A DNA stretch of 39,008 nt from Akkermansia muciniphila (GCA_945860285.1 CAMAQB010000026.1:1-39008), one strand, 5' to 3'; numbered from the stretch's first letter, positions 11,166-19,970 are shown. Notes: generated by a model from the sequence alone, not told the origin. Made by a program: numbers and translations.

Positions 11166-13067
11166 TCAGCGGATGCCCCGCAGCAACAATTCCGTATTGT
11201 TTTGGGTGGCTTTGAGGTTTTTCATCAGGACTTCGATCGCCTCGCCGTAGGGCAGTTGGGCGAGTTGACGGCGGATATCGAGCACCTTGGCAAACTCATC
11301 GGGGTGATAGAGACGGTCGTCGTTGCGAGTGCCCGACTGGGGAATGTGGATCGCCGGGTAGATGCGGCGTTCGGCGAGTTCGCGGTCGAGGCGGATTTCC
11401 ATGTTGCCGGTGCCCTTGAACTCCTCGAAAATCACATCGTCCATGCGCGATTCGGTTTCGATCAGGGCGGTGGCGAGAATGGTCAGAGAGCCGCCTTCCT
11501 CGACATTGCGGGCGGCGCCGAAAAACTTGCGCGATTTCTGCAAGGCCAGCGGCGAGATGCCGCCCGAACCGATGGGGCCCGACTGATTGGCGGAGTTGTG
11601 ACCGCGGGCCAAACGGGTCAACGAGTCCAGCAGCAAAATCACGTCTTTCCCTTGTTCGACAAGGCGTTTGGCGCGCTCGAGGACAATGTCGGCAACCTGC
11701 GCGTGGCGCTTCGGGGTTTCATCGAACGTCGAAGCATACACCGTGCAGCCTACCGTCTCTTCAAAATCAGTGACCTCTTCCGGACGCTCGTCGAGCAGCA
11801 GCACGATCAGTTCGGATTTCGGATGATTGAGGCGGATGGACTTGGCGATTTGCTTAAGAAGGATTGTTTTCCCACCGCGGGGCGGGGCGACAATCAGCGC
11901 GCGTTGTCCGAGCCCGAGCGGCGCGATCAAATCCACCAGCCGCACGCTGAAGAATTCGGGACCTTCTCCTTCGAGAAAAACCCGCCGGTCCGGAAACAGC
12001 GGCGTCAGTTTATCAAAATCGGTGCCGGGCTGCCATTCCGCAACCGGTTTGCCTTCCACCTCGAGAATCTCCGCCGTGGTCAGAAATTTGTCTTTTTCCT
12101 TGGAAGCCCGCGCGCGCAATTTCACCCGATGCCCCGATTTCAAGCCAAACTCGCGCAGAAAATTCGAACTGACGTGAATGTCGTCCTGTGCAATGCGAAA
12201 ACTGCGCTCGCTGTCGCGCAGCATGGCGAAATTGTCATTGCCCGCATCGATCACTCCTTCACAGACCAACTCCACACCTTCACGCGAATAAAATTGCAAC
12301 AGTTCGTAAACCAACTGGCTTTTGGAGGCATGGGAGACCTGCAAGCCGGGAATTGCGTCCGCCTGGTCGTGAAGCTCTGCCAACGTCTTTTTGCGGAAAT
12401 CATTCACATTCACGCTGACAGGCAGCACGAGTGGCTTTGCGTTGATCTGCGCGCTGTCCGTGGTGGTGATGCCCTGTGATTCAAGAAAGCGCGCGATTTG
12501 CGAACGCAGCAGAGCTAGCGGTCCTTCATTCCAGAACACCACATCGGCCCGCACTACTTTCTCCTCGACAGGCATCTGCGCGGCGAGAATGGAATCAATC
12601 ATCGCGTCGTCGTAGCGGGTCCGGTTTTTCAGCCGCTTCACCTGGGTTTCGCGGCTTGATGCGACCAGCAAGGATTTTTCCTGACCGAGATCAAAATTGT
12701 TTTCAAAGAGCAAGGGCACATCGGCGATGAATAATCCCGAGGCTCCCTGTTCCCGGGCATTTTCCAAGGTGTTCAGGCATTCCCGGCGGATCAGCGGGTG
12801 CAGGATTCCCTCGAGCTGCCTGCGCGCTTCGTCGTCGGAAAAGACTTTTTTGCGCAAAAACTCGCGGTCCAGGCAATTTTTCGGTGCAAAAATGGCTTCG
12901 TCTCCGAAAACGGCACGACACTGCTCCACAACGGCCGGATCGCCGTGGAGTCGACGGGTCGCCAAATCACAGTCAAAGAGTGTAACGAACGGACATAATT
13001 CGCGCAGCAATCGACACACAGTGGATTTCCCGCTGGCGATGCCGCCGGTAAGGGCGAAAATTCGCAT
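11166..13067 (-). CDS. Dephospho-CoA kinase fused to transcription terminator Rho
   Basis: One unbroken 633-residue frame holds two complete enzymes. Residues 1-198 are CoaE, the last step of coenzyme A synthesis: P-loop G8-G-I-A-S-G-K14-S-T16, F-D-C-D near 31-34, and D-V-P-L-L-F-E (116-122). Residues from about 223 are Rho, the ATP-driven RNA translocase that ends transcription: RNA-binding domain with G-V-I-D...F-A-M-L-R (271-284) and D-D-I-H-V-S, Walker A A-P-P-R-G-G-K400-T401, D-E-R-P-E-E-V-T, Walker B L-L-L-D-S-L-T-R (478-485) and the R-loop K-G-T-G-N-M-E (551-557). The linker is only about 25 residues. No stop, restart signal or frame slip divides them. A good promoter abuts the start, predicting a leaderless message. 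Both halves keep their catalytic motifs. Confidence 0.95.
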   Translation of the reverse strand: MRIFALTGGIASGKSTVCRLLRELCPFVTLFDCDLATRRLHGDPAVVEQCRAVFGDEAIFAPKNCLDREFLRKKVFSDDEARRQLEGILHPLIRRECLNTLENAREQGASGLFIADVPLLFENNFDLGQEKSLLVASSRETQVKRLKNRTRYDDAMIDSILAAQMPVEEKVVRADVVFWNEGPLALLRSQIARFLESQGITTTDSAQINAKPLVLPVSVNVNDFRKKTLAELHDQADAIPGLQVSHASKSQLVYELLQFYSREGVELVCEGVIDAGNDNFAMLRDSERSFRIAQDDIHVSSNFLREFGLKSGHRVKLRARASKEKDKFLTTAEILEVEGKPVAEWQPGTDFDKLTPLFPDRRVFLEGEGPEFFSVRLVDLIAPLGLGQRALIVAPPRGGKTILLKQIAKSIRLNHPKSELIVLLLDERPEEVTDFEETVGCTVYASTFDETPKRHAQVADIVLERAKRLVEQGKDVILLLDSLTRLARGHNSANQSGPIGSGGISPLALQKSRKFFGAARNVEEGGSLTILATALIETESRMDDVIFEEFKGTGNMEIRLDRELAERRIYPAIHIPQSGTRNDDRLYHPDEFAKVLDIRRQLAQLPYGEAIEVLMKNLKATQNNTELLLRGIR

Positions 13068-13072
13068 GCCGG

Positions 13073-13102
13073 ATTATGCGGACAATCTCACGACCATGGC
13101 AA
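13073..13102 (-). promoter_or_regulatory. Promoter of coaE-rho
   Basis: On the minus strand TTGCCA (13102-13097), an 18-base spacer and CATAAT (13078-13073, 5 of 6 match). The start codon follows after 5 bases, so the transcript should begin at or within a base or two of the ATG. Confidence 0.6.
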
Positions 13103-13170
13103 GCGGTAAGATCAAAGATTGGCAAATTTTTCCCGCTTCGCCCGCGCTTGGAATTCCCTTGCACTAAAAC

Positions 13171-13199
13171 TTGACGGACTCATCCACTCCTGTTAGCTT
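13171..13199 (+). promoter_or_regulatory. Promoter of the SH3-like lipoprotein gene
   Basis: TTGACG (13171-13176), a 17-base spacer and TAGCTT (13194-13199). Nine bases separate the -10 from the ATG at 13209, leaving a leader of about 0-3 bases. The same -10 hexamer TAGCTT occurs before rplS. Confidence 0.5.
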
Positions 13200-13208
13200 G
13201 CCGCTGTT

Positions 13209-13895
13209 ATGAAATGGCCCTTCTTTTGTCCCCTCGCGCTTGTCTGCCTTTTCCTCGCGGGCTGTGAGTCGTTCAATCAGCCTCTCAATGGTGAGTACGA
13301 CCCGCTTTCGTCGCCCGGTTCCCGCAATACAATCGATACGGCCACTGTCAATGCCGAAGTGTTCAAACCGGGACAGTACGTGACCGCCGCGACGAACTCC
13401 ACCGCCTTTTTCAGCAAACGTCCCACCGGCAATGCCGAAGCTGAGTTGTTGCTCGCGGCCGGCACTTCCATGCGCGTGGTCAAAACGGAGGGATCATTTG
13501 TAAAAGTGGAACTAGACAAGGATGGCAAGGTTGGTTACGTCAACAGTGCGATGCTGACCGATGGCCGGGCGGGACAATATCCTCCTTCTGGTGCCGTTCA
13601 AGTTTATCCACCCATCGGCGGCGGCTACGATCATGTGCTGCCACTTCCCCCTGCCGCTGGCACGCCACCCACCGACCTGACAACCGGCGCTCCCCTGCCA
13701 CCGATTTCCCCTCCCTCGGTCCCTGAGGTGTCAAAAAATCCAGCAACCGCCGCTCCCGTTCCGCTCCCCGGCACTGCGCCAGAGGTGCCCGCTCCCGGCA
13801 CGCCGGTGCAACCTGCTCCCAGCACCGAAACGGAAAAGCCAAAAGAATCGGTTGAGCTTCCCGAACCAGCCGACTCCAAGCCGAAGGATCCCTGA
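13209..13895 (+). CDS. SH3-like lipoprotein with a proline-rich tail
   Basis: A 228-residue predicted lipoprotein. The signal peptide ends in L-A-G-C with Cys19 as the lipidation site. Residues about 55-120 resemble a bacterial SH3 domain (T-A-F-F-S-K-R-P... G-T-S-M-R-V-V-K-T-E-G-S-F-V-K-V-E-L...G-K-V-G-Y-V-N-S-A-M-L), a fold that often binds peptidoglycan or peptides. Residues 125-228 are very rich in Pro, Ala and Thr and probably unfolded, perhaps spanning the cell wall. It is the first gene of a plus-strand group with two single-pass membrane proteins. The exact role is unknown; tethering at the envelope is an inference. Confidence 0.8.
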   Translation: MKWPFFCPLALVCLFLAGCESFNQPLNGEYDPLSSPGSRNTIDTATVNAEVFKPGQYVTAATNSTAFFSKRPTGNAEAELLLAAGTSMRVVKTEGSFVKVELDKDGKVGYVNSAMLTDGRAGQYPPSGAVQVYPPIGGGYDHVLPLPPAAGTPPTDLTTGAPLPPISPPSVPEVSKNPATAAPVPLPGTAPEVPAPGTPVQPAPSTETEKPKESVELPEPADSKPKDP

Positions 13896-13987
13896 CCTTT
13901 TTTGCCGGATTTCCGGACAGGACCGGGGTTAACCGCGAAACGAACAGGTCATACCCGGTTTTGCTCGCCGAATAAAACTGACTTTCG

Positions 13988-15115
13988 ATGCTGAAAAAAG
14001 GGTCATCACGCAAGGGTGAAAGAAGGCGCAAATCCGTCAATGCCCACCAGCTTGCCGAGAGTTCGGCAGCAACTTCGAGCGTAAAGAAAAAAGCCGCCCA
14101 CAAGTCCGTCGTTGTGCTGAAGGAAATCAGAGCGGGGGCGGTGGCTCTCCCCGTGGCCGTGCTTGGCATAGCCGATCCCTACCGCGGCACGGCCGCCGGA
14201 TTTCGGCCGCCCGCTGAGCAAAGCTACGCTCCGCATCAGGGAGTGGAAACCCAGTGGGGCGGGACATACAGCAAACGCAAAAGCAGTCGATGGATCTGGG
14301 TCGGCGTGGGCGCGGTGGCCATTCTTTTCTTCAGCGCTCTGTCGGTGTTTACCTATGCCAACATGAAGGAAAACCACAACCCGCAGGATCGCATGTCGGG
14401 CTTTGTGGTGGAAACGGATGAGTTCGACCCCTATTCCCCGCTGTTTGCGTTCCAACAGGATCCCCAACGCTACCTGATGGAATGCCTGGGTGTCTTGCAA
14501 AAATTCGCAGATGCCAGGGATGTTGCGGATGTGATCCCACTCGTTCGCCACCAACCGGAAAACCTGGTCGCGCTCAAAACCCGCTGGCAGCCGTGGCCGT
14601 CGCCGCCGAAGATTCAAAGCGAAATGGATTATGACTACACACTCGCCGAGTACGGCAGCATCGGCTATATCACGATTCACGGTGTTAATAACAACAACGC
14701 CCCGTTTGATGTTTATTTCACCCATGAAAATGGCGCCATGCTGCTGGATTGGGCTGCCAGCACGGGGTTGGGCGATAGCCGGCTCAGTACGGTGGTCCGC
14801 AATCCCCCAACGCACCCGGTCAGCATGCGGGTGATCTTGTCCTCCTCGCCGTATTACCTGCCCTCATTGCCGGAAGATGAGTACGAATCCTACAAGCTAA
14901 CTTGTCCGGATGATGAAGCGGTCATCTGGGGTTACGTCAAGCGCGGCTCGGAGGCACACCGCAAAATCGCTGCCCTGCTCCACACCAATGGCGAACTCCT
15001 CGAAAGCCTTGCCGGGGCTAGGGCCATCGTGAAAATAAAAAAAACCGACGACCTCTCGGCAAAAAACCGATTTTTTATCACAGAGATGCTTCACAACGAC
15101 TGGGTTATGCCTTAG
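13988..15115 (+). CDS. Single-pass membrane protein of unknown function (paralogue A)
   Basis: A 375-residue protein with a basic cytoplasmic N-terminus (about 1-100; many Lys and Arg), one membrane helix (about 102-124; W-I-W-V-G-V-G-A-V-A-I-L-F-F) and a large extracytoplasmic domain. That domain includes M-L-L-D-W, with L-L-D-W at 252-255, and a mixed alpha/beta pattern. I do not recognise a named family. Its layout closely matches the next gene: membrane helix and L-x-D-W motif fall at nearly the same residue numbers, so the two are probably distant duplicates. It lies 92 bases after the lipoprotein gene and 10 bases before the second protein. No Shine-Dalgarno is evident. Confidence 0.72.
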   Translation: MLKKGSSRKGERRRKSVNAHQLAESSAATSSVKKKAAHKSVVVLKEIRAGAVALPVAVLGIADPYRGTAAGFRPPAEQSYAPHQGVETQWGGTYSKRKSSRWIWVGVGAVAILFFSALSVFTYANMKENHNPQDRMSGFVVETDEFDPYSPLFAFQQDPQRYLMECLGVLQKFADARDVADVIPLVRHQPENLVALKTRWQPWPSPPKIQSEMDYDYTLAEYGSIGYITIHGVNNNNAPFDVYFTHENGAMLLDWAASTGLGDSRLSTVVRNPPTHPVSMRVILSSSPYYLPSLPEDEYESYKLTCPDDEAVIWGYVKRGSEAHRKIAALLHTNGELLESLAGARAIVKIKKTDDLSAKNRFFITEMLHNDWVMP

Positions 15116-15125
15116 TCTCTCCGCG

Positions 15126-16328
15126 GTGAGCATGGAAGAATCAGGGTGGCATCATTGCGGGAACTGTGGAAAATTGTACCGTGCCACCCAGACCGGCATG
15201 CCCTGCCCGAGCTGTGAACACCAGCCAGTGGCGACCAAGAAAAAGCTCACGGTCAACACCGTGGACGGCCAGACGGCATTGCAGCGGAAGGCATTCAATC
15301 CGAACCTTACCATCGAAAACATCAACACCGTCGCGTCCGTCTCTTCCGCAGGGCTTGTCCGACTCAAAAAACAGAAGGACAAGCAGGAAGGCGGTGAAAT
15401 CTACCAACGCAAGAGCACGGTACGCGTTCGCATAAAAAACTACCTTTTGGTGAAACTTCTCGTCGCATGGCTCGTGTTGCTGATGCTTGCCGCCGTCATC
15501 ATCAAGTGGAAATTCAATGATTCACCACCTGCGGTCGTCCCGCAAATCGTGCAGGAAAGCGATGACGGCAAAACATTGGACAGCAAGAATCTCGATGTGA
15601 TCAACCAATCGGTGTCATCGATCATGAGCACGGCTTCAGAGTTTTTTGCGGCCAGCTCCCCCGAAGCGCTTGCGCAATCCTGCATCAAACGCCCGCGCCT
15701 GGTGCAAACGATCAACAACGATGCTTCGAAGTCCACCATCTTCAAGCCCGAAAAAATGCCCGAACTCATCTCAAAAAACGTCATTCGTACGGCGCCGGCT
15801 GTGATGGTGGAGACGGTCTGGACCGACAGCCGGGGCAGGGAGGTCGAATTGGTCTTCGCGCAGCAGGACGACCACTGGCTGATCGACTGGGAAAATTATG
15901 CCAAAAGCTCCACCATGCCGTGGCCGGTATTCCAGGCTTCAGAGGGCGATGATGTGGGAACGTTCCGGCTGCTGGTTCGCGAACGTCTCGTGCGCAATAC
16001 GACTACGGATGCTTCCTTCAGTGTGGTCTTTTACGAACCCGGTTTTCTTCGCGGCAGCGCGCTTGGGCCTCCAAGTTGTGATTTCACGATCGACCGCAGA
16101 AGTCGCAACGGCAAAATGATTCTCGCGGCATTGAAGGCGCGGCAGGATAACAAACCGATTTTCCACTCGATCTTCCCGGAAAAAGATCCGCCCAACACCG
16201 CCCGGGTTCATGTGAAAATCCGCCGCCAGATTGTCGATGGAGAAAAAAAATTCACGCTGGAGGAATTGATCGCCTGTCACTGGCTGGGCATTGAGGATCC
16301 GGGCATCGAATTAACTGACGCTCCTTAA
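15126..16328 (+). CDS. Zinc-ribbon single-pass membrane protein (paralogue B)
   Basis: A 400-residue protein starting with GTG; an ATG two codons on (15132) is equally possible. The N-terminus is a small zinc ribbon, Cys11-x2-Cys14 and Cys27-x2-Cys30. One membrane helix follows (about 106-126; L-L-V-K-L-L-V-A-W-L-V-L-L-M-L-A), then an extracytoplasmic domain of about 270 residues with W-L-I-D-W (L-I-D-W at 252-255). The paralogue upstream has no zinc ribbon but the same overall plan. The family is unknown to me. The extracytoplasmic domain may be NTF2-like from its helix followed by beta pattern (weak inference). The gene's last 18 bases overlap the end of aroE on the other strand. Confidence 0.72.
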   Translation: MSMEESGWHHCGNCGKLYRATQTGMPCPSCEHQPVATKKKLTVNTVDGQTALQRKAFNPNLTIENINTVASVSSAGLVRLKKQKDKQEGGEIYQRKSTVRVRIKNYLLVKLLVAWLVLLMLAAVIIKWKFNDSPPAVVPQIVQESDDGKTLDSKNLDVINQSVSSIMSTASEFFAASSPEALAQSCIKRPRLVQTINNDASKSTIFKPEKMPELISKNVIRTAPAVMVETVWTDSRGREVELVFAQQDDHWLIDWENYAKSSTMPWPVFQASEGDDVGTFRLLVRERLVRNTTTDASFSVVFYEPGFLRGSALGPPSCDFTIDRRSRNGKMILAALKARQDNKPIFHSIFPEKDPPNTARVHVKIRRQIVDGEKKFTLEELIACHWLGIEDPGIELTDAP

Positions 16329-17219
16329 CCCCTGGCGCATGATTTCGAGCGGCGCCCGCCCCGGATACCAGATGTCGAATGCCAGCACTCCTTGATGCAG
16401 CAGCATGGAAAATCCATTGGCGACACTCGCCTGCTGCAAAAGCGCCTGACGGAGGAATGATGTCAGCGGTGGTTTGTAAATCGTGTCGTAAACAAGATGA
16501 TGCGAAGCAAAACAGTTCGCGTCCACCGGTGAACCATCGTCGGCGCGCAGGCCGACCGAACTGGTGTTGACGAGAATTTGACATTGTCTCGCCACGCCTT
16601 CCAGCTGCGGATCGTTCAGAGCCAAACAATGAAACTTGGTGGCGGGAAATCGACGTCGCAACAATGACGCGAGGATCTCGACTTTTTCAAGAGTGCGGTT
16701 GACCAACACCAATCGTGCGGCCCCATCCCGGGCGCACTGGGTGGCGACCGCCTGACCCGCCCCGCCTCCGGCACCGATGATCATCACCCGCTGCCCGCTC
16801 AAATCCACCATGAATTCCTCGCGGATGGCACGGGCAAATCCCAGACCATCGGTATTCCAGCCGTGAACTTCGCCATCGACGAACTTCACGGTATTCACCG
16901 CCCCGATCAGGCGCGCCTCGTCATCCACCTGATGGCAAGCGTCCAGAGCCGCGAATTTGTGCGGCACGGTGATGTTCGCGCCGACAAAACCCAGTTCGCG
17001 CAGCCCCAGCAAAGCTTCCGCCACACGACCGACCGGAACCTCCAGGCGGATGTAGCGACCGTCGATGCCACATGCATCCAAAGCCGGTTGATGCATCGCG
17101 GGCGACGCCGAGTGGCCGACGGGAAAACCAAGCACGGCAAGGATCGCGGGTTTGTCATGCCCCGCATCCAGCATTTTCCGGGACACCAGATCCTCTAACA
17201 CAAAAACGTCCGCATTCAT
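16311..17219 (-). CDS. aroE: Shikimate dehydrogenase
   Basis: A 302-residue NADP-dependent enzyme reducing 3-dehydroshikimate to shikimate in aromatic amino acid synthesis. Diagnostic motifs: substrate loop G-F-P-V-G-H-S-A-S-P-A-M-H, N-I-T-V-P-H-K with the catalytic Lys, G-A-V-N-T, G-W-N-T-D-G-L-G-F, the nucleotide loop G-A-G-G-G-A-G, N-R-T, and the C-terminal N-G-F-S-M-L-L-H-Q-G. The N-terminus is about 25 residues longer than the E. coli enzyme (272). The start overlaps the gltX stop by 4 bases, so it is translated from the gltX message. The 3' end overlaps the convergent membrane protein gene by 18 bases. Confidence 0.96.
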   Translation of the reverse strand: MNADVFVLEDLVSRKMLDAGHDKPAILAVLGFPVGHSASPAMHQPALDACGIDGRYIRLEVPVGRVAEALLGLRELGFVGANITVPHKFAALDACHQVDDEARLIGAVNTVKFVDGEVHGWNTDGLGFARAIREEFMVDLSGQRVMIIGAGGGAGQAVATQCARDGAARLVLVNRTLEKVEILASLLRRRFPATKFHCLALNDPQLEGVARQCQILVNTSSVGLRADDGSPVDANCFASHHLVYDTIYKPPLTSFLRQALLQQASVANGFSMLLHQGVLAFDIWYPGRAPLEIMRQGLRSVS

Positions 17220-18529
17220 GACGGTTCCCGCACAAAATTCCGCACGCGTTCGATGCAGCGCTCGCGACCCAACAGGGAGAGGATGGCGCCAAGATCGGGG
17301 CCACCGTGTTTTCCCGACAATGCCACTCGCAGCGGAAACATCAGCTGCCCGGCTTTCACGCCATGTTCCGCCGCCGCCGCCGCCACCGCCGCTTTCGCCG
17401 CGTCAGCCGACCACTCGGAAACCGCGTTGAAATGCCCGGGCAGTGATGCCAACCAGGTGAGCGCCGCGGCATTGCTCCGCACCTTCGCAACGGTTTCCTC
17501 TTCGCCGGGGAAGTCATCGTTCAGCAAAAATTCCAGCGCGGCGGGAACATCGGACAAGAGACGCACTTTTTCCTGCACCGCAGCCGCGATGTCCGCAAAG
17601 TTTTCCGGAACCGGCAAACCAGCCGCGCGCACGGATGGCTCCGACGCATCCGCGAAATCCTGACGGCTCATCCGCAGCAAATGCTGTTGATTCATCCACG
17701 CACATTTCTCCGCATCGAAACGCGCCGGTGCACGGTTCACCGCCTCGAGGCTGAAACGCTGTACTAAATCGTCGAGCGTAAAAATTTCCTCCCCGGTTTT
17801 CGGTGACCAGCCGAGCAGGGCCAGATAGTTCACCAGCCCCGCTGCGAGGAATCCCTGGCGCGGGTAGTCGCCCACGGCGGCACCCTTGTCGCGCTTCGAC
17901 ATTTTCGAGCCGTTTTCATTCTGAATCAATGGGATGTGCGCATAAGCCGGAGGTACCGCGCCAAACGCTTCGATGAGTTGCAAATGTTTCGGCGTGTTCA
18001 TCAAATGATCCTCGCCGCGGATCACATGGCTGACCTGCATTTCCAAATCGTCGACTACGTTCACAAAATGAAACACGAACGAGCCGTCGGAGCGTCGCAC
18101 CACCATGTCGGGCGTGTTCGATTCATCGGTATAGTCGATGGTCACATCGCCGCAGACCAGATCGCTCACGGTCACGGGGCGACGCTCGAAACGAAACCTC
18201 CAGGCACCGTCGCTTTCATAAACCCGCCCGGAATCGACGAGTTTTTCAAAATAGCGGGCGTAAATTTCCCCGCGCTGGCTTTGATAATAAGGACCGTGCG
18301 CCCCACCCGCCTGCGGGCCTTCATCCCAGTCGAGCCCGAGCCACGACAAGCCATCGAAAATCGCCTGCCGCGCTTCGTCGGTGTTGCGCGCTTCATCGGT
18401 GTCCTCCACCCGCAGGATGAATTGACCGCGGTGTTTGCGGGCAAACAACCAACAAAACAATGCAGTGCGCGCGCCGCCGACGTGAAGATAGCCGGTGGGC
18501 GATGGCGCGAATCTGGTTCTAACAGTCAT
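17216..18529 (-). CDS. gltX: Glutamyl-tRNA synthetase
   Basis: A 437-residue class I synthetase charging tRNA-Glu. The HIGH region is F-A-P-S-P-T-G-Y-L-H-V-G-G-A-R near the N-terminus; the KMSKS motif appears as S-K-M-S-K-R-D-K. The length is somewhat below the E. coli enzyme (471), the difference being in the C-terminal anticodon domain. The frame is open upstream to 18640, but the family always starts just before V-R-x-R-F-A-P-S-P-T-G, so the ATG at 18529 is chosen. First gene of a two-gene unit with aroE. Whether it also charges tRNA-Gln cannot be judged from this window. Confidence 0.96.
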   Translation of the reverse strand: MTVRTRFAPSPTGYLHVGGARTALFCWLFARKHRGQFILRVEDTDEARNTDEARQAIFDGLSWLGLDWDEGPQAGGAHGPYYQSQRGEIYARYFEKLVDSGRVYESDGAWRFRFERRPVTVSDLVCGDVTIDYTDESNTPDMVVRRSDGSFVFHFVNVVDDLEMQVSHVIRGEDHLMNTPKHLQLIEAFGAVPPAYAHIPLIQNENGSKMSKRDKGAAVGDYPRQGFLAAGLVNYLALLGWSPKTGEEIFTLDDLVQRFSLEAVNRAPARFDAEKCAWMNQQHLLRMSRQDFADASEPSVRAAGLPVPENFADIAAAVQEKVRLLSDVPAALEFLLNDDFPGEEETVAKVRSNAAALTWLASLPGHFNAVSEWSADAAKAAVAAAAAEHGVKAGQLMFPLRVALSGKHGGPDLGAILSLLGRERCIERVRNFVREPS

Positions 18530-18672
18530 GGAATGAATTCGTCCCGCACCAGCGGATTGGCACGTCCCGACAACACTGGGATAAAAATCGCCCGCTGCAC
18601 AAGCCCAGAAACAGGCAATTCGATGCAGCGTGCTGGACAAGCCCGGTTACCGAAAATTTACGCAAGATTTTC

Positions 18673-18701
18673 TTGCCAAATCGCTGGAAATTCATTTGTA
18701 T
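18673..18701 (+). promoter_or_regulatory. Candidate promoter of the tRNA-Leu gene
   Basis: TTGCCA (18673-18678), a 17-base spacer and TTGTAT (18696-18701), ending 33 bases before the tRNA 5' end. The same -35 hexamer occurs before coaE-rho, hisI and rplS. The -10 is weak (3 of 6). Confidence 0.4.
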
Positions 18702-18734
18702 CGCCCCCCACGATGCAAGTCGTGGCAACCATTT

Positions 18735-18816
18735 GCTCGGATGGCGGAATTGGTAGACGCGCTGGACTAAGGATCCAGTGGGGCGACCCGTGGGTGTTCG
18801 AGTCACCTTTCGAGCA
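18735..18816 (+). tRNA. tRNA-Leu, anticodon AAG
   Basis: An 82-base class II tRNA. The acceptor stem GCTCGGA pairs with TTCGAGC (one G-T pair), with discriminator A at 18816. The D-loop is G-A-A-T-T-G-G-T-A-G-A. The anticodon stem CTGGA/TCCAG encloses loop C-T-A-A-G-G-A, so the anticodon is AAG (18769-18771). A long variable arm (GGG-CGA-CCC) and T-loop TTCGAGT follow. The long arm and loop fit leucine. CCA is not encoded. A34 would need deamination to inosine to read CUC and CUA as well as CUU; bacteria usually carry GAG or TAG instead. A strong terminator follows. Confidence 0.93.
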
Positions 18817-18838
18817 CTTCTCTCTAACAGGAGTAAAG

Positions 18839-18873
18839 AAGAAGCCCGGCTCGCGCCGGGCTTCTTTGTTTTT
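18839..18873 (+). terminator. Rho-independent terminator after tRNA-Leu
   Basis: A perfect 12-bp stem, AAGAAGCCCGGC (18839-18850) and GCCGGGCTTCTT (18855-18866), with loop TCGC, followed by T-G-TTTTT. Twenty-three bases past the tRNA 3' end. Confidence 0.93.
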
Positions 18874-18894
18874 AAAAATCTAGTGAGGGCTCAC

Positions 18895-19248
18895 TCAGGG
18901 AGTCTTGGCCGTGATGCGGATCGCCTGATAGAGTTTCTCCTTGCGATCCACACAGCGGCTGTTGACCAAAACCCTCATGCCGGGTTTGATGTCGGTAACC
19001 GTCGCGTCCTTGCGATCGACCACGATCTTGGCCGTTTCATCCACAAGATAAATCTTGTCGCCCACCGTGATCTTTTTGCTGTCAACCGCCGTAACCTCCG
19101 GCATTCTCGCGGGAGCGCCTTTGAAAGTGCCTGATGTCGAGGCACCGCCGACGGGCCCGCACGATCCGTTCGGGCAGCCAGCATTGCTGGATTGTCCGGC
19201 GAAGAGCAGGACGACGAAGAGGGCGGCGATGGTTTTGGTGGTTTTCAT
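18895..19248 (-). CDS. Small exported protein, DUF5666-like
   Basis: A 117-residue protein with a signal peptide (residues 1-23, M-K-T-T-K-T-I-A-A-L-F-V-V-L-L-F-A-G-Q-S-S-N-A). A Cys/Gly-rich start of the mature part follows (A-G-C-P-N-G-S-C-G-P-V-G-G). The rest (about 48-117) is a compact beta pattern, V-T-A-V-D-S-K-K-I-T-V-G-D-K-I-Y-L-V-D...I-K-P-G-M-R-V-L-V, like small OB-type DUF5666 domains. The function is unknown. It lies 146 bases after msrB on the same strand, with no promoter that I can see. Confidence 0.72.
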   Translation of the reverse strand: MKTTKTIAALFVVLLFAGQSSNAGCPNGSCGPVGGASTSGTFKGAPARMPEVTAVDSKKITVGDKIYLVDETAKIVVDRKDATVTDIKPGMRVLVNSRCVDRKEKLYQAIRITAKTP

Positions 19249-19394
19249 ATTGACCGTGCTTCTGTGGTTAGGCCCTGGAAATGGACGAAATAACGGTTAC
19301 ACGCATTTCGCATATCAATTGTTACGACATTCAGAAAGCGGGGTCGGTCCGTCAAGCACAAAAAGAAGATTTTTCCGAGCCGACGCAGGCTAGC

Positions 19395-19964
19395 TCACTT
19401 GCCGTCGGTTTTTTTTTCCTCCGGTTTTGTTTCCGGTTTTTTCTCCCCTGCCGGAACAAATACAAGGGTGACCCCATTGATGCAGTAGCGCTGGTCTTTC
19501 GGAGTGTTGAATCCCTCGCCTTGGAAGAGATGGCCCAGATGCCCGTTGCAGTTGGCACAGAGCACTTCGGTGCGCACCATGCCCAGGGAGACATCCTGCT
19601 TCAAGGTGACGTTTTTGTTGTTGCTGGCATCAAAAAAAGAAGGCCAGCCGCAGTGGGAGTCGAATTTGTGATCCGAGGAAAACAATTCCGTCCCGCACCC
19701 GGCACAATAGTAGGTTCCGCCTTTTTGCTCCTTGAATTGCTTGTAGGTGGCGCTGTTGGCCGGTTCGGTGCCCGCCGTGCGCAGAACGCGATACTGCTCG
19801 GGCGTGAGGCTGGCTTTCCACTCGGCCTCGGTTTTCTCGACTTTTGCCGCAGGTTGCGGGGGTGCTTGATCTTTGGTTTGCATGACTTGTTTTTCCTCGG
19901 CGAACGTTTTTGCCACCAACAAGCCGAGGGCCAGCAGCATCAGGGCGAACAATGACTTTTTCAT
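19395..19964 (-). CDS. msrB: Exported methionine-R-sulfoxide reductase
   Basis: A 189-residue MsrB with an N-terminal signal peptide (1-22, ...L-L-V-A-K-T-F-A), so it should repair oxidised methionines in the periplasm. Zinc-holding pairs are Cys87-x2-Cys90 and Cys136-x2-Cys139. The catalytic Cys161 lies in Q-R-Y-C-I-N. Cys105 just before G-W-P-S-F-F may be the resolving cysteine. A Lys/Glu/Pro-rich tail (172-189) and a Pro-rich linker (about 30-45) flank the domain. There is no MsrA domain or neighbour. A promoter directly abuts the start codon, so the message is probably leaderless. Confidence 0.95.
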   Translation of the reverse strand: MKKSLFALMLLALGLLVAKTFAEEKQVMQTKDQAPPQPAAKVEKTEAEWKASLTPEQYRVLRTAGTEPANSATYKQFKEQKGGTYYCAGCGTELFSSDHKFDSHCGWPSFFDASNNKNVTLKQDVSLGMVRTEVLCANCNGHLGHLFQGEGFNTPKDQRYCINGVTLVFVPAGEKKPETKPEEKKTDGK

Positions 19965-19970
19965 GGGAGT

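Noticed and set aside
11133-12479. 448-codon plus-strand open frame opposite coaE-rho
   Set aside because: An antisense shadow of the fusion gene.
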